A DNA stretch of 64,000 bases from Xanthobacteraceae bacterium (GTDB lineage: Bacteria; Pseudomonadota; Alphaproteobacteria; Rhizobiales; Xanthobacteraceae). Every line of letters starts with the position of its first letter. Position 1 is the stretch's first letter. The notes under the pieces were generated by a model, which saw nothing but the letters and a program-made list of their open reading frames with translations, had not been told where the DNA came from and made no database searches. The translations under genes were made by a program, and so were the position numbers. The stretch is taken from positions 1-64,000 of the forward strand of contig JASHQS010000178.1 in assembly GCA_030038995.1 (NCBI GenBank), in the 5' to 3' direction. Below, piece after piece: positions 1-11,231 of the stretch.

Positions 1-1062
1 ACGCCGCCCGGCGTCGAGGAGCCGATGGGCGGACCGCGCGAAGGCGGCGACTTTCAGAATCTGCACCGCAACAAGCGCAGCATGACGCTGAACCTGAAGG
101 TCCCCGAGGGTTTGGCGGCGTTCAAGCGCATGGTCGAAAAAGCCGATGTGGTGGTGGAGAATTTCCGCCCCGACGTGAAGAAGCGCCTCGGCGTCGATTA
201 CAAAGCGCTTGCCAAGATCAATCCGCGCCTGGTCTATGCCAGCATCTCCGGCTTCGGCCAGGACGGCCCCTACGCCAGCCGGCCGGGTTTTGATCAGATC
301 GCCCAAGGCATGGGCGGGTTGATGTCGGTCACCGGCCTGCCGGGCCAGGGGCCCGTACGGGTCGGCATTCCGGTCGCCGATCTGAGCGCCGGGCTGTTGG
401 CGGCGCACGGCATTTTGGTCGCGCTTTTGGAACGCGAGAAATCGAAAAAAGGCCAGCAAGTCGCGACCTCGCTGTTGCAGGCGCAGATTTTCATGCTCGA
501 CTTCCAGGCCGCGCGCTATCTGGTGCAAGGCGAAGTGCCCGGACAGGCCGGCAACAATCACCCGACCAGTATTCCGACCGGCGTGTTCAAGACCAAGGAC
601 GGCCACATCAACATCGCCTCGGCCGGACAGACCATTTGGAAGCGGTTTTGCCAGGCGATCGGCGCCAAGGCGCTGTTGGACCATCCCGACTATGCGACCG
701 GCGCGGCCCGCTCGAAAAACCGCGACGCGCTCAATCCCGAGATCGAGCGTTATCTCGCCGACCGCGGCAGCGCCGAATGGGTCGAGATTTTGAACAAGGC
801 CGGCGTGCCGTGCGGGCCGATCAACAGGATCGATCAGGTGTTCGCCGATCCGCAGGTGCAGCATCTCGGCATCGCGCAGGCGGTGACCAAGAAGGACAAG
901 AGCAAGATGCGCCTGGTCGGCCAGGGCGTCACGCTGTCGCGCACGCCCTCGCGCCTCGTCGCGCGGCCGCCGGAGCTCGGCGAGCATACCGACGCGGTGC
1001 TCAGGGAATTCGGCTTTTCGGCGCGCGACATCAAAAAGTTGCATGAGGCGAAAGCAGTCTGA
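1..1062 (+). CDS. CaiB/BaiF family CoA-transferase (5' end outside window)
   Basis: Frame is open from position 1 (TPPGVEEPMGGPREGGDFQNLHRNKRSMTLNLK); family motifs LVYASISGFGQDGPYASRPGFDQIAQGMGG. Confidence 0.9.
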   Translation, partial: TPPGVEEPMGGPREGGDFQNLHRNKRSMTLNLKVPEGLAAFKRMVEKADVVVENFRPDVKKRLGVDYKALAKINPRLVYASISGFGQDGPYASRPGFDQIAQGMGGLMSVTGLPGQGPVRVGIPVADLSAGLLAAHGILVALLEREKSKKGQQVATSLLQAQIFMLDFQAARYLVQGEVPGQAGNNHPTSIPTGVFKTKDGHINIASAGQTIWKRFCQAIGAKALLDHPDYATGAARSKNRDALNPEIERYLADRGSAEWVEILNKAGVPCGPINRIDQVFADPQVQHLGIAQAVTKKDKSKMRLVGQGVTLSRTPSRLVARPPELGEHTDAVLREFGFSARDIKKLHEAKAV

Positions 1063-1213
1063 TGAGGCGTTTCCCGGGCGCAGCGCAGCACGAAGTGGTG
1101 CGCTGCAGACCCGGGATCGTTACGAGCTCCGAGTCTGTGAAGGTCCCGGATCAGCGGTGCACCGCTATCGCGCTGCACCGCATCCGGGACACCAAAGTTT
1201 TTAGGAGAGCGAT

Positions 1214-2008
1214 ATGACTGCCGCAACCGACAAGATGCTGGCGCGCAAGGACGGCGGCGTCGGCACCGTGATTTTCAACAATCCGGAACGGCACAACGCG
1301 GTGTCGCTCGACATGTGGGAAGCGACCAAGCGCATCCTCGACGATTTTTCTGCCGATACCGACATTCGCGTCGTGGTGCTGACCGGCGCCGGCGGCAAGG
1401 CGTTCGTCTCCGGCGCCGATATTTCGCGGTTCGAAAAGGAACGCGCCGATCTCGAAGCGGCGCGCGCCTACGGCGCCAAGTCGGAGGCGGCGTATGCCAG
1501 CATCTATGAGTTCCCCAAGCCGACCATCGCCATGATCCGCGGCTATTGCATCGGCGGCGGGCTCGGGCTCGCCACCTGCTGCGACCTGCGCATCGCTTCG
1601 GACAATTCGCGCTTCGCGGTGCCGGCCGCCAAGCTCGGCATCGGTTACGGCTATCCGGGGTTGAAGCGGCTCGTCGATATCGTCGGACCGTCGTTCGCCA
1701 AGGAAATTTTTTACACCGCGCGCCAGTTCGACGCCGAGGAGGCGCTGGCCATGGGCCTGATCAACCGCGTGGTGCCGTCCGCCGAGTTGGAAAGCGCGGT
1801 GAAAGCCATCACCGACATGATCTGCGCCAATGCGCCGCTGACCATCAAGGCGGTCAAATACACGGTCGGCGAAATTCTCAAGGATGAAGGCAAGCGCAAT
1901 CTCGCGCGCACCACCGAACTGGTCGAGGCCTGCTTCACAAGCCGCGACTACAACGAAGGCCGCGCCGCCTTCATGGCAAAGCGCAAGCCGGCGTTTACCG
2001 GCACCTGA
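1214..2008 (+). CDS. Enoyl-CoA hydratase/isomerase family protein
   Basis: Crotonase motifs: GKAFVSGADISRFE, IRGYCIGGGLGLATCCDLRIAS. Confidence 0.9.
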   Translation: MTAATDKMLARKDGGVGTVIFNNPERHNAVSLDMWEATKRILDDFSADTDIRVVVLTGAGGKAFVSGADISRFEKERADLEAARAYGAKSEAAYASIYEFPKPTIAMIRGYCIGGGLGLATCCDLRIASDNSRFAVPAAKLGIGYGYPGLKRLVDIVGPSFAKEIFYTARQFDAEEALAMGLINRVVPSAELESAVKAITDMICANAPLTIKAVKYTVGEILKDEGKRNLARTTELVEACFTSRDYNEGRAAFMAKRKPAFTGT

Positions 2009-2289
2009 CGAAGAAAGGGCGGGATTCCGCGCGATCCGGATCGGCGCTTATCCTGCTTCGGCGTGGTTCACTAAGATCGCTCGCTCGGAAGGCCGGGCCC
2101 GGTGATTCAGATTTTATGGGAGATGCTCGCCAGTTATCGCGCCACTTTAGACGTCATGCTGCCGACGACGATCACCGGCTCGCTGCCGCGGCCGAGCCTG
2201 CAGCCCGAACGCGCGCGGCGATATCCGGGAACGGTCGATCCGCGTGAATGTCGCTTTCCGGATTCGCTGCGCTCATCCAGGCCGCCGCA

Positions 2290-3501
2290 TCACGGAATCC
2301 GCTTCACGACCTTCGTATCCAGCCCGAACACGCGCGCGGCGTTGGCGCCCAGAATGTTGCGTTTGGCCTTTTCGCCCAGGAACGGCAGGTCGTAGATCAC
2401 GCCGGGCAGGTCGAAGTCCCAGTGCGGGTAGTCGGACGACCAGAGGAGCTGCGTCTCGGCGTTGATCATCTTGAAGGTGGCTTCGAGGATCGACGGATCG
2501 TCCGGCTTCTCCATCGGCTGCGACGAAAAATACATCTCGCGCATGTATTCGCTCGGCTTGCGCTTGAGCGACGGGCAGTCCGAGGTGCGCATCATGTAGG
2601 AGTGGTCGAGCCGCTGCATCAGCGCATAGGCCCAGGTCAGCCCGCTCTCGATCCACAGCACCTTCAGCCTCGGGAAGCGCTCCGGCAGGCCGTTCACCAC
2701 CCAGTTGGTCATGTGGATCATGTTGAACCACATGAAGCCGAGCGAATGCACCGAGATGAAGCGGTTGGTCATCTGCAGCGCGCGGTCCTCCCACGAATAG
2801 GCGGCGTGGAACGAGATCGGCTTGCCCATCTCTTCAAGGAGCGCATAGGTCTTCATGTAGGCATTGTCGTGCACCGGCCGGTAGCGCGGCGACGTCACCA
2901 TGAAGCCGACGACGCCCTTGCAGTCGCCGAAATCCTTCACGGTCTTGTACGCGGCGTCCGGATCGTTGAACGGAATGTAGAGCATGGAGACGAGCCGCGG
3001 CTCGACGGCGAGAATGCGCTCGCACAGCCAGCGGTTATAGGCGCGGCACAGCGCGACCTCGATCTCGACCTGCGGATGCAGTCCGAGAAACAGCATCGGC
3101 GTCGGGAACATGCAGGCATAATCGACGCCCATCGCGTCCATCCATTCCAAGGTCATGGCGATGTCGCGATGGCGGCCGTCGGCCGGCACCTTTTGCAGCC
3201 GGCGCAGGTTGGCGCGGGTGATGCGGCCGCCGAGATTCTGGTTGCCGACCGACGAATTGAGCAAAGCCGAGCGGCCGGGGCGCTGCGAGGAATCGATCAC
3301 GTCGTGGCGGATCACCGGACTCTCGATGTAGGCAAAGACTTCCTTGTAGGATTCGTTCTCGTAGTGATGCGCGTCGACGTCGACGATCAAAAAGCCTTGA
3401 AAGTTTCTGGCGCGCGCCTGCGCGGCGGCGTGCTCGAGATGCTTCGCCGTGGAGTAATCCTCGAAATTGAGCTTGCGGACCTCGCTCGGCACCGTATCCA
3501 T
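2290..3501 (-). CDS. Amidohydrolase family (ACMSD-like metal-dependent hydrolase)
   Basis: IVDVDAHHYE, SFHAAYSW, LWSSDYPHWDFD; ATG at 3501. Confidence 0.85.
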   Translation of the reverse strand: MDTVPSEVRKLNFEDYSTAKHLEHAAAQARARNFQGFLIVDVDAHHYENESYKEVFAYIESPVIRHDVIDSSQRPGRSALLNSSVGNQNLGGRITRANLRRLQKVPADGRHRDIAMTLEWMDAMGVDYACMFPTPMLFLGLHPQVEIEVALCRAYNRWLCERILAVEPRLVSMLYIPFNDPDAAYKTVKDFGDCKGVVGFMVTSPRYRPVHDNAYMKTYALLEEMGKPISFHAAYSWEDRALQMTNRFISVHSLGFMWFNMIHMTNWVVNGLPERFPRLKVLWIESGLTWAYALMQRLDHSYMMRTSDCPSLKRKPSEYMREMYFSSQPMEKPDDPSILEATFKMINAETQLLWSSDYPHWDFDLPGVIYDLPFLGEKAKRNILGANAARVFGLDTKVVKRIP

Positions 3502-3515
3502 GGCGCTCTCCTCCT

Positions 3516-3878
3516 TCAGGTCACGACGTAGACGTCGTCGCCGCGGCGCACCACCTGGTATTTCTTCAGCTTCAGCCGCCGGTCGCCGACGCAGCGGCCG
3601 GTCGCCAGCTCGTACTCGTAGCCGTGCCAGGGGCAGACAAAATGCACCTCGTCGGAAAACGTTTGGCCCTGATAGGTGCGGTCGGCGGCGATCAGATCGA
3701 CGACCTTGTTGATCAGAATGCCCTCGCAGGCCGGGCCGCCGGTATGGACGCAATAATTGCTGTAGGCGTAATAGGCGCCGCCGTGATGGAATACGCCGAT
3801 CTCGTCCTTGCCGGCAACGACGATGCGCCGGTCGCCGTCCGGCAATTCGGCCGCCTTGGCCACGAACCATTCCGCCAT
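3516..3878 (-). CDS. Rieske 2Fe-2S domain protein
   Basis: CVHTGGP...CPWHGYEYE Rieske cluster motif; ATG at 3878. Confidence 0.88.
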   Translation of the reverse strand: MAEWFVAKAAELPDGDRRIVVAGKDEIGVFHHGGAYYAYSNYCVHTGGPACEGILINKVVDLIAADRTYQGQTFSDEVHFVCPWHGYEYELATGRCVGDRRLKLKKYQVVRRGDDVYVVT

Positions 3879-4103
3879 GCCGTTCCTGCTCCTTAAAAGC
3901 GCTGCATTCGCCGAGGCTTGCTGCGCGCAGTATAGGCGGGCCCCGACGGCGACAACAAGGGCGGTACGGGCGTGAGCCGCATCCGGCGGCCGCAGCGAGG
4001 TCCGCACCGCTGCGCGATCCGGCTTGAGCTTGCAGCAATTTTGCTGGCATCCTGGGGTTCGTAACCAGGGCGGCAACACAGCGGCAGGACAACCGGGGGC
4101 ACG

Positions 4104-4574
4104 ATGACCGGCACGACACCGGAGCAGGGCGGCGCAGCCGAACCACGGCTCGTCATTGCGGCCTTGGCGCCATTTTACAACTTCGCTCGCCAAATATCCT
4201 ATCCGCTGATCCGCGTGACGGTCGGCGGCACGCTTTTGGTCCACGGCATCAACAGGGCGACGATCCCTCTCTCACGCGCCGCGGAGGAGATGGCCAAGTC
4301 AGGGCACGAACCGGCCATGGCGTTCGCCATCCTCGCCCTGATCAACGAAACCGTTGGCGCCGTCTGCATCATTTCGGGCTTGCTCACGCGCTTCTTCGCA
4401 GCCTCGATCGCCATCGAATTTGCGATCATCAGCATCCAATTTTTCCCTAACGGCTACGCCTGGGCCCGCCACGGTTGGGAATACGTCTTCCTTTGGGGAC
4501 TTATCTTCTTCGCCATTGCGCTGCGCGGCGGCGGCCCCTACTCGCTCGACCGCAAGATCGGCTGGGAACTGTAG
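4104..4574 (+). CDS. DoxX family membrane protein
   Basis: DoxX-like pattern: LIRVTVGGTLLVHGINR, TRFFAASIAIEFAIISIQFFPNG. Confidence 0.75.
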   Translation: MTGTTPEQGGAAEPRLVIAALAPFYNFARQISYPLIRVTVGGTLLVHGINRATIPLSRAAEEMAKSGHEPAMAFAILALINETVGAVCIISGLLTRFFAASIAIEFAIISIQFFPNGYAWARHGWEYVFLWGLIFFAIALRGGGPYSLDRKIGWEL

Positions 4575-4719
4575 CGGCCGTGGCGGCGGCGGGCGCGGCT
4601 GCCGTCAGCGTGGCTGCCGTCAGCGCCAACGCGCGGCGGCCGCACGCGCCCTTGTTTAGCGGCGATGCGGCCGCTAAATACCAGCCCGCGACGGCTCGCC
4701 GCCCAAAGATTTTCGCTCC

Positions 4720-4809
4720 GGAGAGGTGGCAGAGTGGTTGAATGCACCGCACTCGAAATGCGGCATACGGGCAACCGTATCGGGGGTTCGAATCCCTCCC
4801 TCTCCGCCA
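4720..4809 (+). tRNA. tRNA-Ser (anticodon CGA), CCA encoded
   Basis: ggagagg acceptor paired with cctctcc, long variable arm, ctCGAaa anticodon loop, ggttcgaatcc T-loop, terminal gcca. Confidence 0.93.
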
Positions 4810-4946
4810 CATCATCATAAGATACTGAGGTTGCAAAATAATTTCCATGACGGAAATACTCTGCCCTAGCGACAGCCCTAGCATGGAATTGCGCGTCCTT
4901 GGAGAAATCTTCGGCTTTCGGTGAGCTTTTAAGTCAAGTGTGTCGG

Positions 4947-5727
4947 TCACCAGCCCGCAGGTTTGCGAATTGTTGTACCGGGAATTGCAGCGGGGAACTG
5001 CGAAGCCGCGGGCATCGATTTTCGAATATGCCGTTGGTAGGTTGCTACGTTCGCCAATCCTTGGGCCATCGACCAGCGTTCAGGACATACCACGAAGACC
5101 GGCTTCGCCCTTTCGACCGCAACCATTCTGATCGGCTCAATAAGGTCGGTATCATTGGAAAAGACAACAGCGGCTTCAAATGACCCTTTCCATGCATCGT
5201 TCAGCAAGTGTGCGGCCAAATTAACGTCGGAACCCTTTTCCTCCATGGTGTGCACCTCGGCAATCAATGCGTCGGGTAATGGCCGAGAAGCAGCAGCGCC
5301 TCGCTGTGCTCCTTTGGGTGGGTAAATTTGAACGGCCAGTGTAGCTGGCGTGTTCAGCGAGCCGCCATCTACGACGTGATTTCCAGCAGGAAGGCTCACC
5401 GCAGCAGGCGAATGAATTTGCGCGCCGGCTACCGGGAAATTTGTGATCGGCCGCCAGATCGTTTTCGCCAAAAAACGGCCAAAATGGATTTTCCACCTCG
5501 GGCAAAGTTTGCAGGGCCGAGAGGTAGGCATATTGACGGCGTGGAGCGTCAGGATCGGCGGCGCCCGATACGTGGGCAGTAAAATATTTAAGACGTTCAA
5601 CAGCGTTTTTAGCAGGCAGCACCTGAGCCGCGAGCGCAACTGGATTCAACCATTTGAATGACGTGCCCTTGACCGCGCCGTAATAGAGATTGAAGCCATC
5701 AACGTACACCCAAGTACGCACCCGCAT
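4947..5727 (-). pseudogene. NYN (LabA/DUF88-like) domain protein split by a frameshift
   Basis: N-terminal frame MRVRTWVYVDGFNLYYGAVKGT...LQTLPEV (ATG 5727); the homologous continuation HFGRFLAKTIWRPITN...MEEKGSDVNLAAHLLNDAW...VVFSNDTDLIEPIRM lies in another frame. Confidence 0.75.
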
Positions 5728-5898
5728 TCTCCCTAAAGCAAAGGCCACTCCGAAGAGTGGCCCTTGAGCCGACAGCACGCTGCCGACGGGTAGTTGACCA
5801 AAAGATATGGCGCGGCGGGCGTCTTGTCCACACAAGGCGCGCTCGCGCCGTCGGCCAAACCCGCTCGCCGCGCGGGGACTAGCCGCAACGCATTGGTG

Positions 5899-7470
5899 CT
5901 AGTTGAGCTGGCCGCCGGTCGCTGGCGTGCAAACCGCGCCGGGGAAGGTGATGCCGCCACGATTCAAGAGTCCGAGCAGCGAAATGCTGCACATATTCGT
6001 CACCGTTCCGTTGTTCGTAATGGTGGGGGCACCCGTCACGACGATTGAACCAAGCTCTGTCGGCTCGGCAAATGTCCCCACCGTCACGCCGAAATCGATC
6101 GTAATGTTGCTGTTGATGGTGAGATTTGCGCTCTCATAGACGAGAGCAAAAATGGCGACCGAACTCCCGGCCGTGACAGGGCCGACGATGTTCACGGTGC
6201 CGAGCTGGAAGGCTTGAATGTCGATCCCGCCTGAATCGCCGTTCAAGATGACCGTGTCCAAATCAATCGCTGAGAATTGCGAGGCGCTAATGGCGCTGTA
6301 CGCCGCAGTCTGTGCCGTAAGTGTCAAGCCCTCCAGAGTGACAATTGAGTGGTCGCGCGCCTGTACAGCGTAATTATTAGCGCAATTAATGATGTAGCTC
6401 GAAGGTGAAGAAAGACTGCCGAGGATATAGACATTCTCCACGCCGACGATCGGCCCAACCCAGAAAATACATTCATTATAGGTGCCGCTCGCGAGATTGA
6501 TCGTCGCGACGTTACTCCCACCGGAAAAATCTATGTTATCTTGGACGATGTTGAGCGCATTGCCGATTGTTGCGCAGGGAGAAGCGCTGCTCAGACAGTC
6601 GTTGTTGTCGCTGCCGGAAGGGCTGGCGAAAAGCTGCACGCCGCCCAAGGAAGGCGGCTTCCATCGCCCCGGCGCGGCGATGACGATCCAGGCACCGCTG
6701 GCAATGCCGACCGTGACGCTCTGATTCGGCCAGAGACACGCGCCGCCGCATCTGGTCGGCAAGGAGGACGGAAAATTGGAAAGCGCTTGCGCGCGCGTCG
6801 AGCTGCCGTTGACGATGCGAACCGGGCAAGAAGACGGAAATCCGGTCAGCGACGATGGCAGCGTGATCGTCTGGAATGCGCCGGTCTCGACTACCGTACC
6901 GTTGCAATCCGATGCCGCAATCGTGTAGTTCGCGCTCTGGACATTCGGCGCGTTAAATAGCCCGTTGAGCGATTTGTTGATCCCTGAATCGGCTAGGCAC
7001 GGCGATCCGTTGCAGGCATTCGACGGCGAGGCCACCAACAGATCGCCAGGCGCAACTCCATTGGTCCCCGTCGATCCCGCTGTGACGGTTTCGATATCAA
7101 GCGCGTTTGGCGAGATGAAAATCTGCGCCGATCCGGACAGCGGGATCATCGCGTCGTTGTTCGTTGACGCGATAATCTGTGTAATCGTCACGCTGTTCGC
7201 GCCGGCCGAATAAGTGCCGCGGCCGGTCAAGCTTTGCACCGGCGAGCCGCCCGCATCGAAGATGCCGATCGAGACCGTAGCGCCATCCGGCACGCCGGCC
7301 TGCGAAAAACTGCGGAAGCCCGGCACCGCAACGCCGAGCGACACAACGTAGTTGGCGCCAGTCGTCGGCGTCGTCATTCGGACGAGATCGTAGAGTGTGC
7401 CGGCGAAGGCAGCACAAACGCTGGCAACTAGAACGGCGCAGGCGAAGATGTGTAAAAGAATGCGCTTCAT
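5899..7470 (-). CDS. Secreted phage-tail-fibre/tailspike-like protein with predicted beta-helix C-terminal half
   Basis: Signal peptide; tail-protein-like head domain (LYDLVRMTTPTTGANYVVSLGVAVPGFRSFSQAGVPDGATVSIGIFD...GRGTYSAGANSVTIT); Ser/Thr/Gly/Asn-rich repetitive C-terminus. Confidence 0.55.
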   Translation of the reverse strand: MKRILLHIFACAVLVASVCAAFAGTLYDLVRMTTPTTGANYVVSLGVAVPGFRSFSQAGVPDGATVSIGIFDAGGSPVQSLTGRGTYSAGANSVTITQIIASTNNDAMIPLSGSAQIFISPNALDIETVTAGSTGTNGVAPGDLLVASPSNACNGSPCLADSGINKSLNGLFNAPNVQSANYTIAASDCNGTVVETGAFQTITLPSSLTGFPSSCPVRIVNGSSTRAQALSNFPSSLPTRCGGACLWPNQSVTVGIASGAWIVIAAPGRWKPPSLGGVQLFASPSGSDNNDCLSSASPCATIGNALNIVQDNIDFSGGSNVATINLASGTYNECIFWVGPIVGVENVYILGSLSSPSSYIINCANNYAVQARDHSIVTLEGLTLTAQTAAYSAISASQFSAIDLDTVILNGDSGGIDIQAFQLGTVNIVGPVTAGSSVAIFALVYESANLTINSNITIDFGVTVGTFAEPTELGSIVVTGAPTITNNGTVTNMCSISLLGLLNRGGITFPGAVCTPATGGQLN

Positions 7471-9124
7471 CGCTGCTGCTTCTCCTCCTCCTCCTCAGAA
7501 CTTGCCGAAAGCGGCACGAGCAACAGGGGCGTCACCGCCGTTGGAAAGGGGTCGATGAGAGTTGACACGTGCCTGGCACCCGCGGAAGCCTCGACGCGCA
7601 GTTTCGTACCGCGCACAGACTCGCCCTTGATCGAGTATCTTACACGCCATCGGGTGCCGAAGGGCACCCGCGTATTCTCGGGGGCAGGTTGAAAGGAACA
7701 AGCGTGCGGGTCACCAAACCAAAATGTGCCACGCGCGCCCAGGGCTGATCACCACGAAAGCTTGTCTCAAGATCGCCGTCGCCGCTTGCGCCGCTACCAT
7801 GATCAAAATCGACCGTCATCCCAAATTCGGTCGGGACGACGGGCCGGCCGTCCGGATAGCGAGCCTCAAACACGGGTGAGTAGGCCGCAACAGGAAGATC
7901 ATCCGAGATTGCGACGTCGAGAAGCGTTGTCGTGTCCATTTTCAAGAACCTCTCAAAATTCGTTGCCGTGATGGCGCAGTCCATCTTTGCTCATAAGGAT
8001 GGCTCCGTGCGCTTAGTTGCGCGCGTATACAATGACCAAACCCAGGCGTTGTCGCTATTTGTCGCCGACCGCTATTTGTCGGGGATCGAATTTCGACAGC
8101 ACTTCGTCGCGGGCTTTGCGGCAGGTGTCGCGACTGGCGTTATATTCCTGCTCCATTGCGACTTCCTTCATATCTTTGAACTGGGCCATGGTCAGCATCC
8201 CGGCACGAAGGTCAGCGATCATCGCATTTTTCACGCGAGACCGCACTATTGGTTGAGGTCTATCATGAACTTCACCAAGTCGGCCGGTCGCGAGCATATC
8301 AATCTGGCAACCTCACGGGCGGCCAGCGACGTTTCCAAGAAAGCCGCTGTAATCCCCGCAGTTGCACCGGGCGCCGATCGCCACAGTGACAGCAATATCG
8401 AAGTCGGAGAGTCTGCTTCGGTAGCGCCACCGGCGCAAACATCACGGAGAGGGCTTCTCATGAACACCATCGTGTCTACAGCGTCAATCACGGCCGCCAC
8501 TGCTCTTGCGCCAGCGGCAAGCGCCGCGTTGCTCGAAATCGACCCGTCGGGCAATGACTCCAAATTGCTGTCCCTTGGCGCTCAGCTTGATAGCGTGGAG
8601 GAAGAATGGCTAGCATTGCGTGCGGAGGGGACGAGCAAACGGCGCTCTTTGAAGAGCGGGTGTTCGCGGCTACCGGCGTTCTCTTTCGCGACGCCCCGCC
8701 CGTGACCCAGGAGGATTACGAAGACAAGAGCGCAGACGGCTATTGGGCAATTCGCCATCAAATGAGCAAAGAGGTAGATAGCCCTGATCCCGATCTCACA
8801 AGGTGGAGCGCGAACACCAATCGGCTTTTCTGCTCGCTGATAAGATTCTGGCGCAGCAAGCTACGACGCTCGCCGGGCTGAAAGTTCAAGTGCGGACCAT
8901 GGCGTTGATCAATCAGGAACTGTTTGACGACAGCGATGAATATGATCCTGATCCAACCAATCGCTTACGCGTGTTTCTCAGGATGCAGTGCTCTTTCCTC
9001 AAGATCGCACCGGCTCCCATGCAGGCCGCACTGCTGCGGGCCGGCGTCGATGTGAATACGTTCAGATCAACGTCAGTTCTCCGCCTGATCGAGCCGCTCC
9101 AGCGCCAGAGTGGACCGGAAGGTG

Positions 9125-9289
9125 TTATTTCAGCGCGCTTGAGATGCTGCTGAAAGTCGAATTCAGCTGCGATCCAAGACCCTGCACGACGGCGATGATC
9201 GCCACCGAGATGCCGGCCGCGATCAAGCCATATTCGATGGCCGTCGCCCCAGATTGATCTTGCAAAAAGTTCGCGAAAACTCGGTACAT
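9125..9289 (-). CDS. Flp/Fap pilin component
   Basis: MYRVFANFLQDQSGATAIEYGLIAAGISVAIIAVVQGLG: class IVb pilin GATAIEYGL motif; ATG at 9289. Confidence 0.9.
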   Translation of the reverse strand: MYRVFANFLQDQSGATAIEYGLIAAGISVAIIAVVQGLGSQLNSTFSSISSALK

Positions 9290-9586
9290 GACTGAGCCTC
9301 TGATCGTGGTTGCGCCCGAGGGTTTTTGGTCGATGCCGGGTTGCAGCCACGCTAAGACATTCAACCGCAATTTAAGAAGCTTCAATGGGTCGGCGAAATT
9401 CGACGTTCTCCAACATAAGCACGATGCACAGTGCAATGCTGACATCGGCCACGTCGGCGCCGGGCGCCGCCTTGTCCAACTCTCCGGCGCCAGTTATCGC
9501 GACCATGCGGCCTCTTTGCACGGTGTTGATGTTGGAGAAAATGCCGTGCGCGATGACGCCGTGCGCACGTTTGAGGGTTCTCCTGC

Positions 9587-9829
9587 TCAGGCGTGAACCG
9601 GCGTTTTAGGCTTCTTCTTCTCTTCCAAACGGCTTTCAGCCGTCTTGTCCGATATCGCAGGCGCTGCGCTTGCCAGGGCGCGCGCCCGACTCTCTTTGGC
9701 GATATCGCGGCTCTGGTGCTCTCCCCACGCCAGCACCCCAGCGAGCCCTACGAAGGCGGCGATGAACATTGCAAGAAGAAGAATATCAGTGATCGGCATG
9801 GCCTGCTCCATTATCGGATTGCCAATCAA
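9587..9829 (-). CDS. Small single-TM hypothetical protein
   Basis: 80 aa with one hydrophobic segment (ITDILLLAMFIAAFVGLAGVLAWG). Confidence 0.4.
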   Translation of the reverse strand: MIGNPIMEQAMPITDILLLAMFIAAFVGLAGVLAWGEHQSRDIAKESRARALASAAPAISDKTAESRLEEKKKPKTPVHA

Positions 9830-10516
9830 TGAGACCGTATCCCCGGTGCTGCTTTGATCTGCGTCAAGGGCGGCGGAAGCGCCTTGTCGTATCGACGCAT
9901 AATTGCGGGTGAACGGTGCGCTGCGGTTAGCTGCACCTGCAATGGGCGGGCTTTTTATGATGAGGGACCGCTGAAATGCGCTGGGTCACGGAGTATCTCC
10001 GCTGTGAACAAGCGTGCCGCGACTTGGCCAGCAAACTGAGCAAGCCGGATGACAAGCGCGCGCTCGAACTGATGGCAGCCGGTTGGGCTGCGCGAGCTGC
10101 CGAACGAAAGCGCAAAATCGCCGAGGAAATTAGCTCGGTGGCGCGGTAAGCGATGATCGGCAGAGTGCATCGGCGCGCGCAAAGAGATTATCGAGGGCAG
10201 GCCCGCTCCCAAGTACATCAGCACGTCGTTTGCCGAACGGTCGAATTTGAACGTGCGGATGCACACGCGCCGGTTTACCTGGCTCACTAACGCGGCGGAA
10301 GAAAACTGCCAGCGAACAGCAATACCCGAACTCACTGGCGCGCTCTCTGGAAGACTACGCCACAATCAAAGTAGCCCACTACCCGGTCTTGGTGCCCAAG
10401 CTGACCAATCTGCATATGAACGAGCTTGGCTACAGCGTCAATGAATTGCAAAGCGTGCTTTGCATGTCGCGCCGGACATTGTGAAGATGTACGACTTGGA
10501 CTTGCCCAAGCCAGGC

Positions 10517-10696
10517 TTAAGGGTTGTGTCGTGACTTTCGCCAGCGGGCCTCTATAGCCTTCTTTGCTGCCGCACGCCGCTGCTCAGGCGTCATCTTTGC
10601 GGCGCGGGCTTTGCCGCCCTTAAGGCCGCCGCGACGGCCCAAAGCTGCCGCGGCGGATTCCTTGGCTTCCTCGATATCCCCCGTCGCGATTCGCAT
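10517..10696 (-). CDS. Small basic protein with GGxKGGxARA...RRAAAKKAIEARW motif
   Basis: AALGRRGGLKGGKARAAKMTPEQRRAAAKKAIEARWRK; ATG at 10696. Confidence 0.5.
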   Translation of the reverse strand: MRIATGDIEEAKESAAAALGRRGGLKGGKARAAKMTPEQRRAAAKKAIEARWRKSRHNP

Positions 10697-10752
10697 GACA
10701 TGGACCGCGTTGCCGATGACGGTCGGTGGGGCGCTTCTCGCCTTTAGGGCCT

Positions 10753-10980
10753 CTAGGCATACGGCGGCACCTCTACCAGTGTTCCGATCAACCGCAATAA
10801 TGCCTGTTGCTCTGGCCCATTTGCACTGCGCAGAAACTCGCCGAGTTCGATGTGAGACAATCGCGCTCCCGTTGGCGAATTGGGCTGGTAAATGACGAAA
10901 GCCCGGCCGCTGGTCGGCTCGCGGCCAAGAAACCAGGAATCGCCGTTTGGGCTGCGATAGAGTTCCCGCCGCTCGGACAT
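10753..10980 (-). CDS. Conserved small hypothetical protein
   Basis: MSERRELYRSPNGDSWFLGREPTSGRAFVIYQPN...GPEQQALLRLIGTLVE; coherent 75-aa protein of a type common in rhizobial accessory DNA. Confidence 0.55.
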   Translation of the reverse strand: MSERRELYRSPNGDSWFLGREPTSGRAFVIYQPNSPTGARLSHIELGEFLRSANGPEQQALLRLIGTLVEVPPYA

Positions 10981-11231
10981 GGGCCTCCTTTTTCCCCAGC
11001 ATATAGGAACCCAGACCCACGCGCGAGAGCGGTCAATCCCCCACTAAATTCAAACTGAGACACTACCCGCGAACCTCCCCAAAGGGCGACACGCGGAAGG
11101 GTTCACCCTCACTTGCCGAGCCGCCATGGCGTAGCCCTAGCCGGCGCGCGTATCGGCGACAGCGGGCAGGGGAACCGGGCGGCGGTCAGGCGGGCGAATG
11201 CCGCAAAAGGCCACCGCCGCCGTTGGCCGTC

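Noticed and set aside
2248-3531. 427-aa plus-strand ORF
   Set aside because: Shadow of the minus-strand amidohydrolase.
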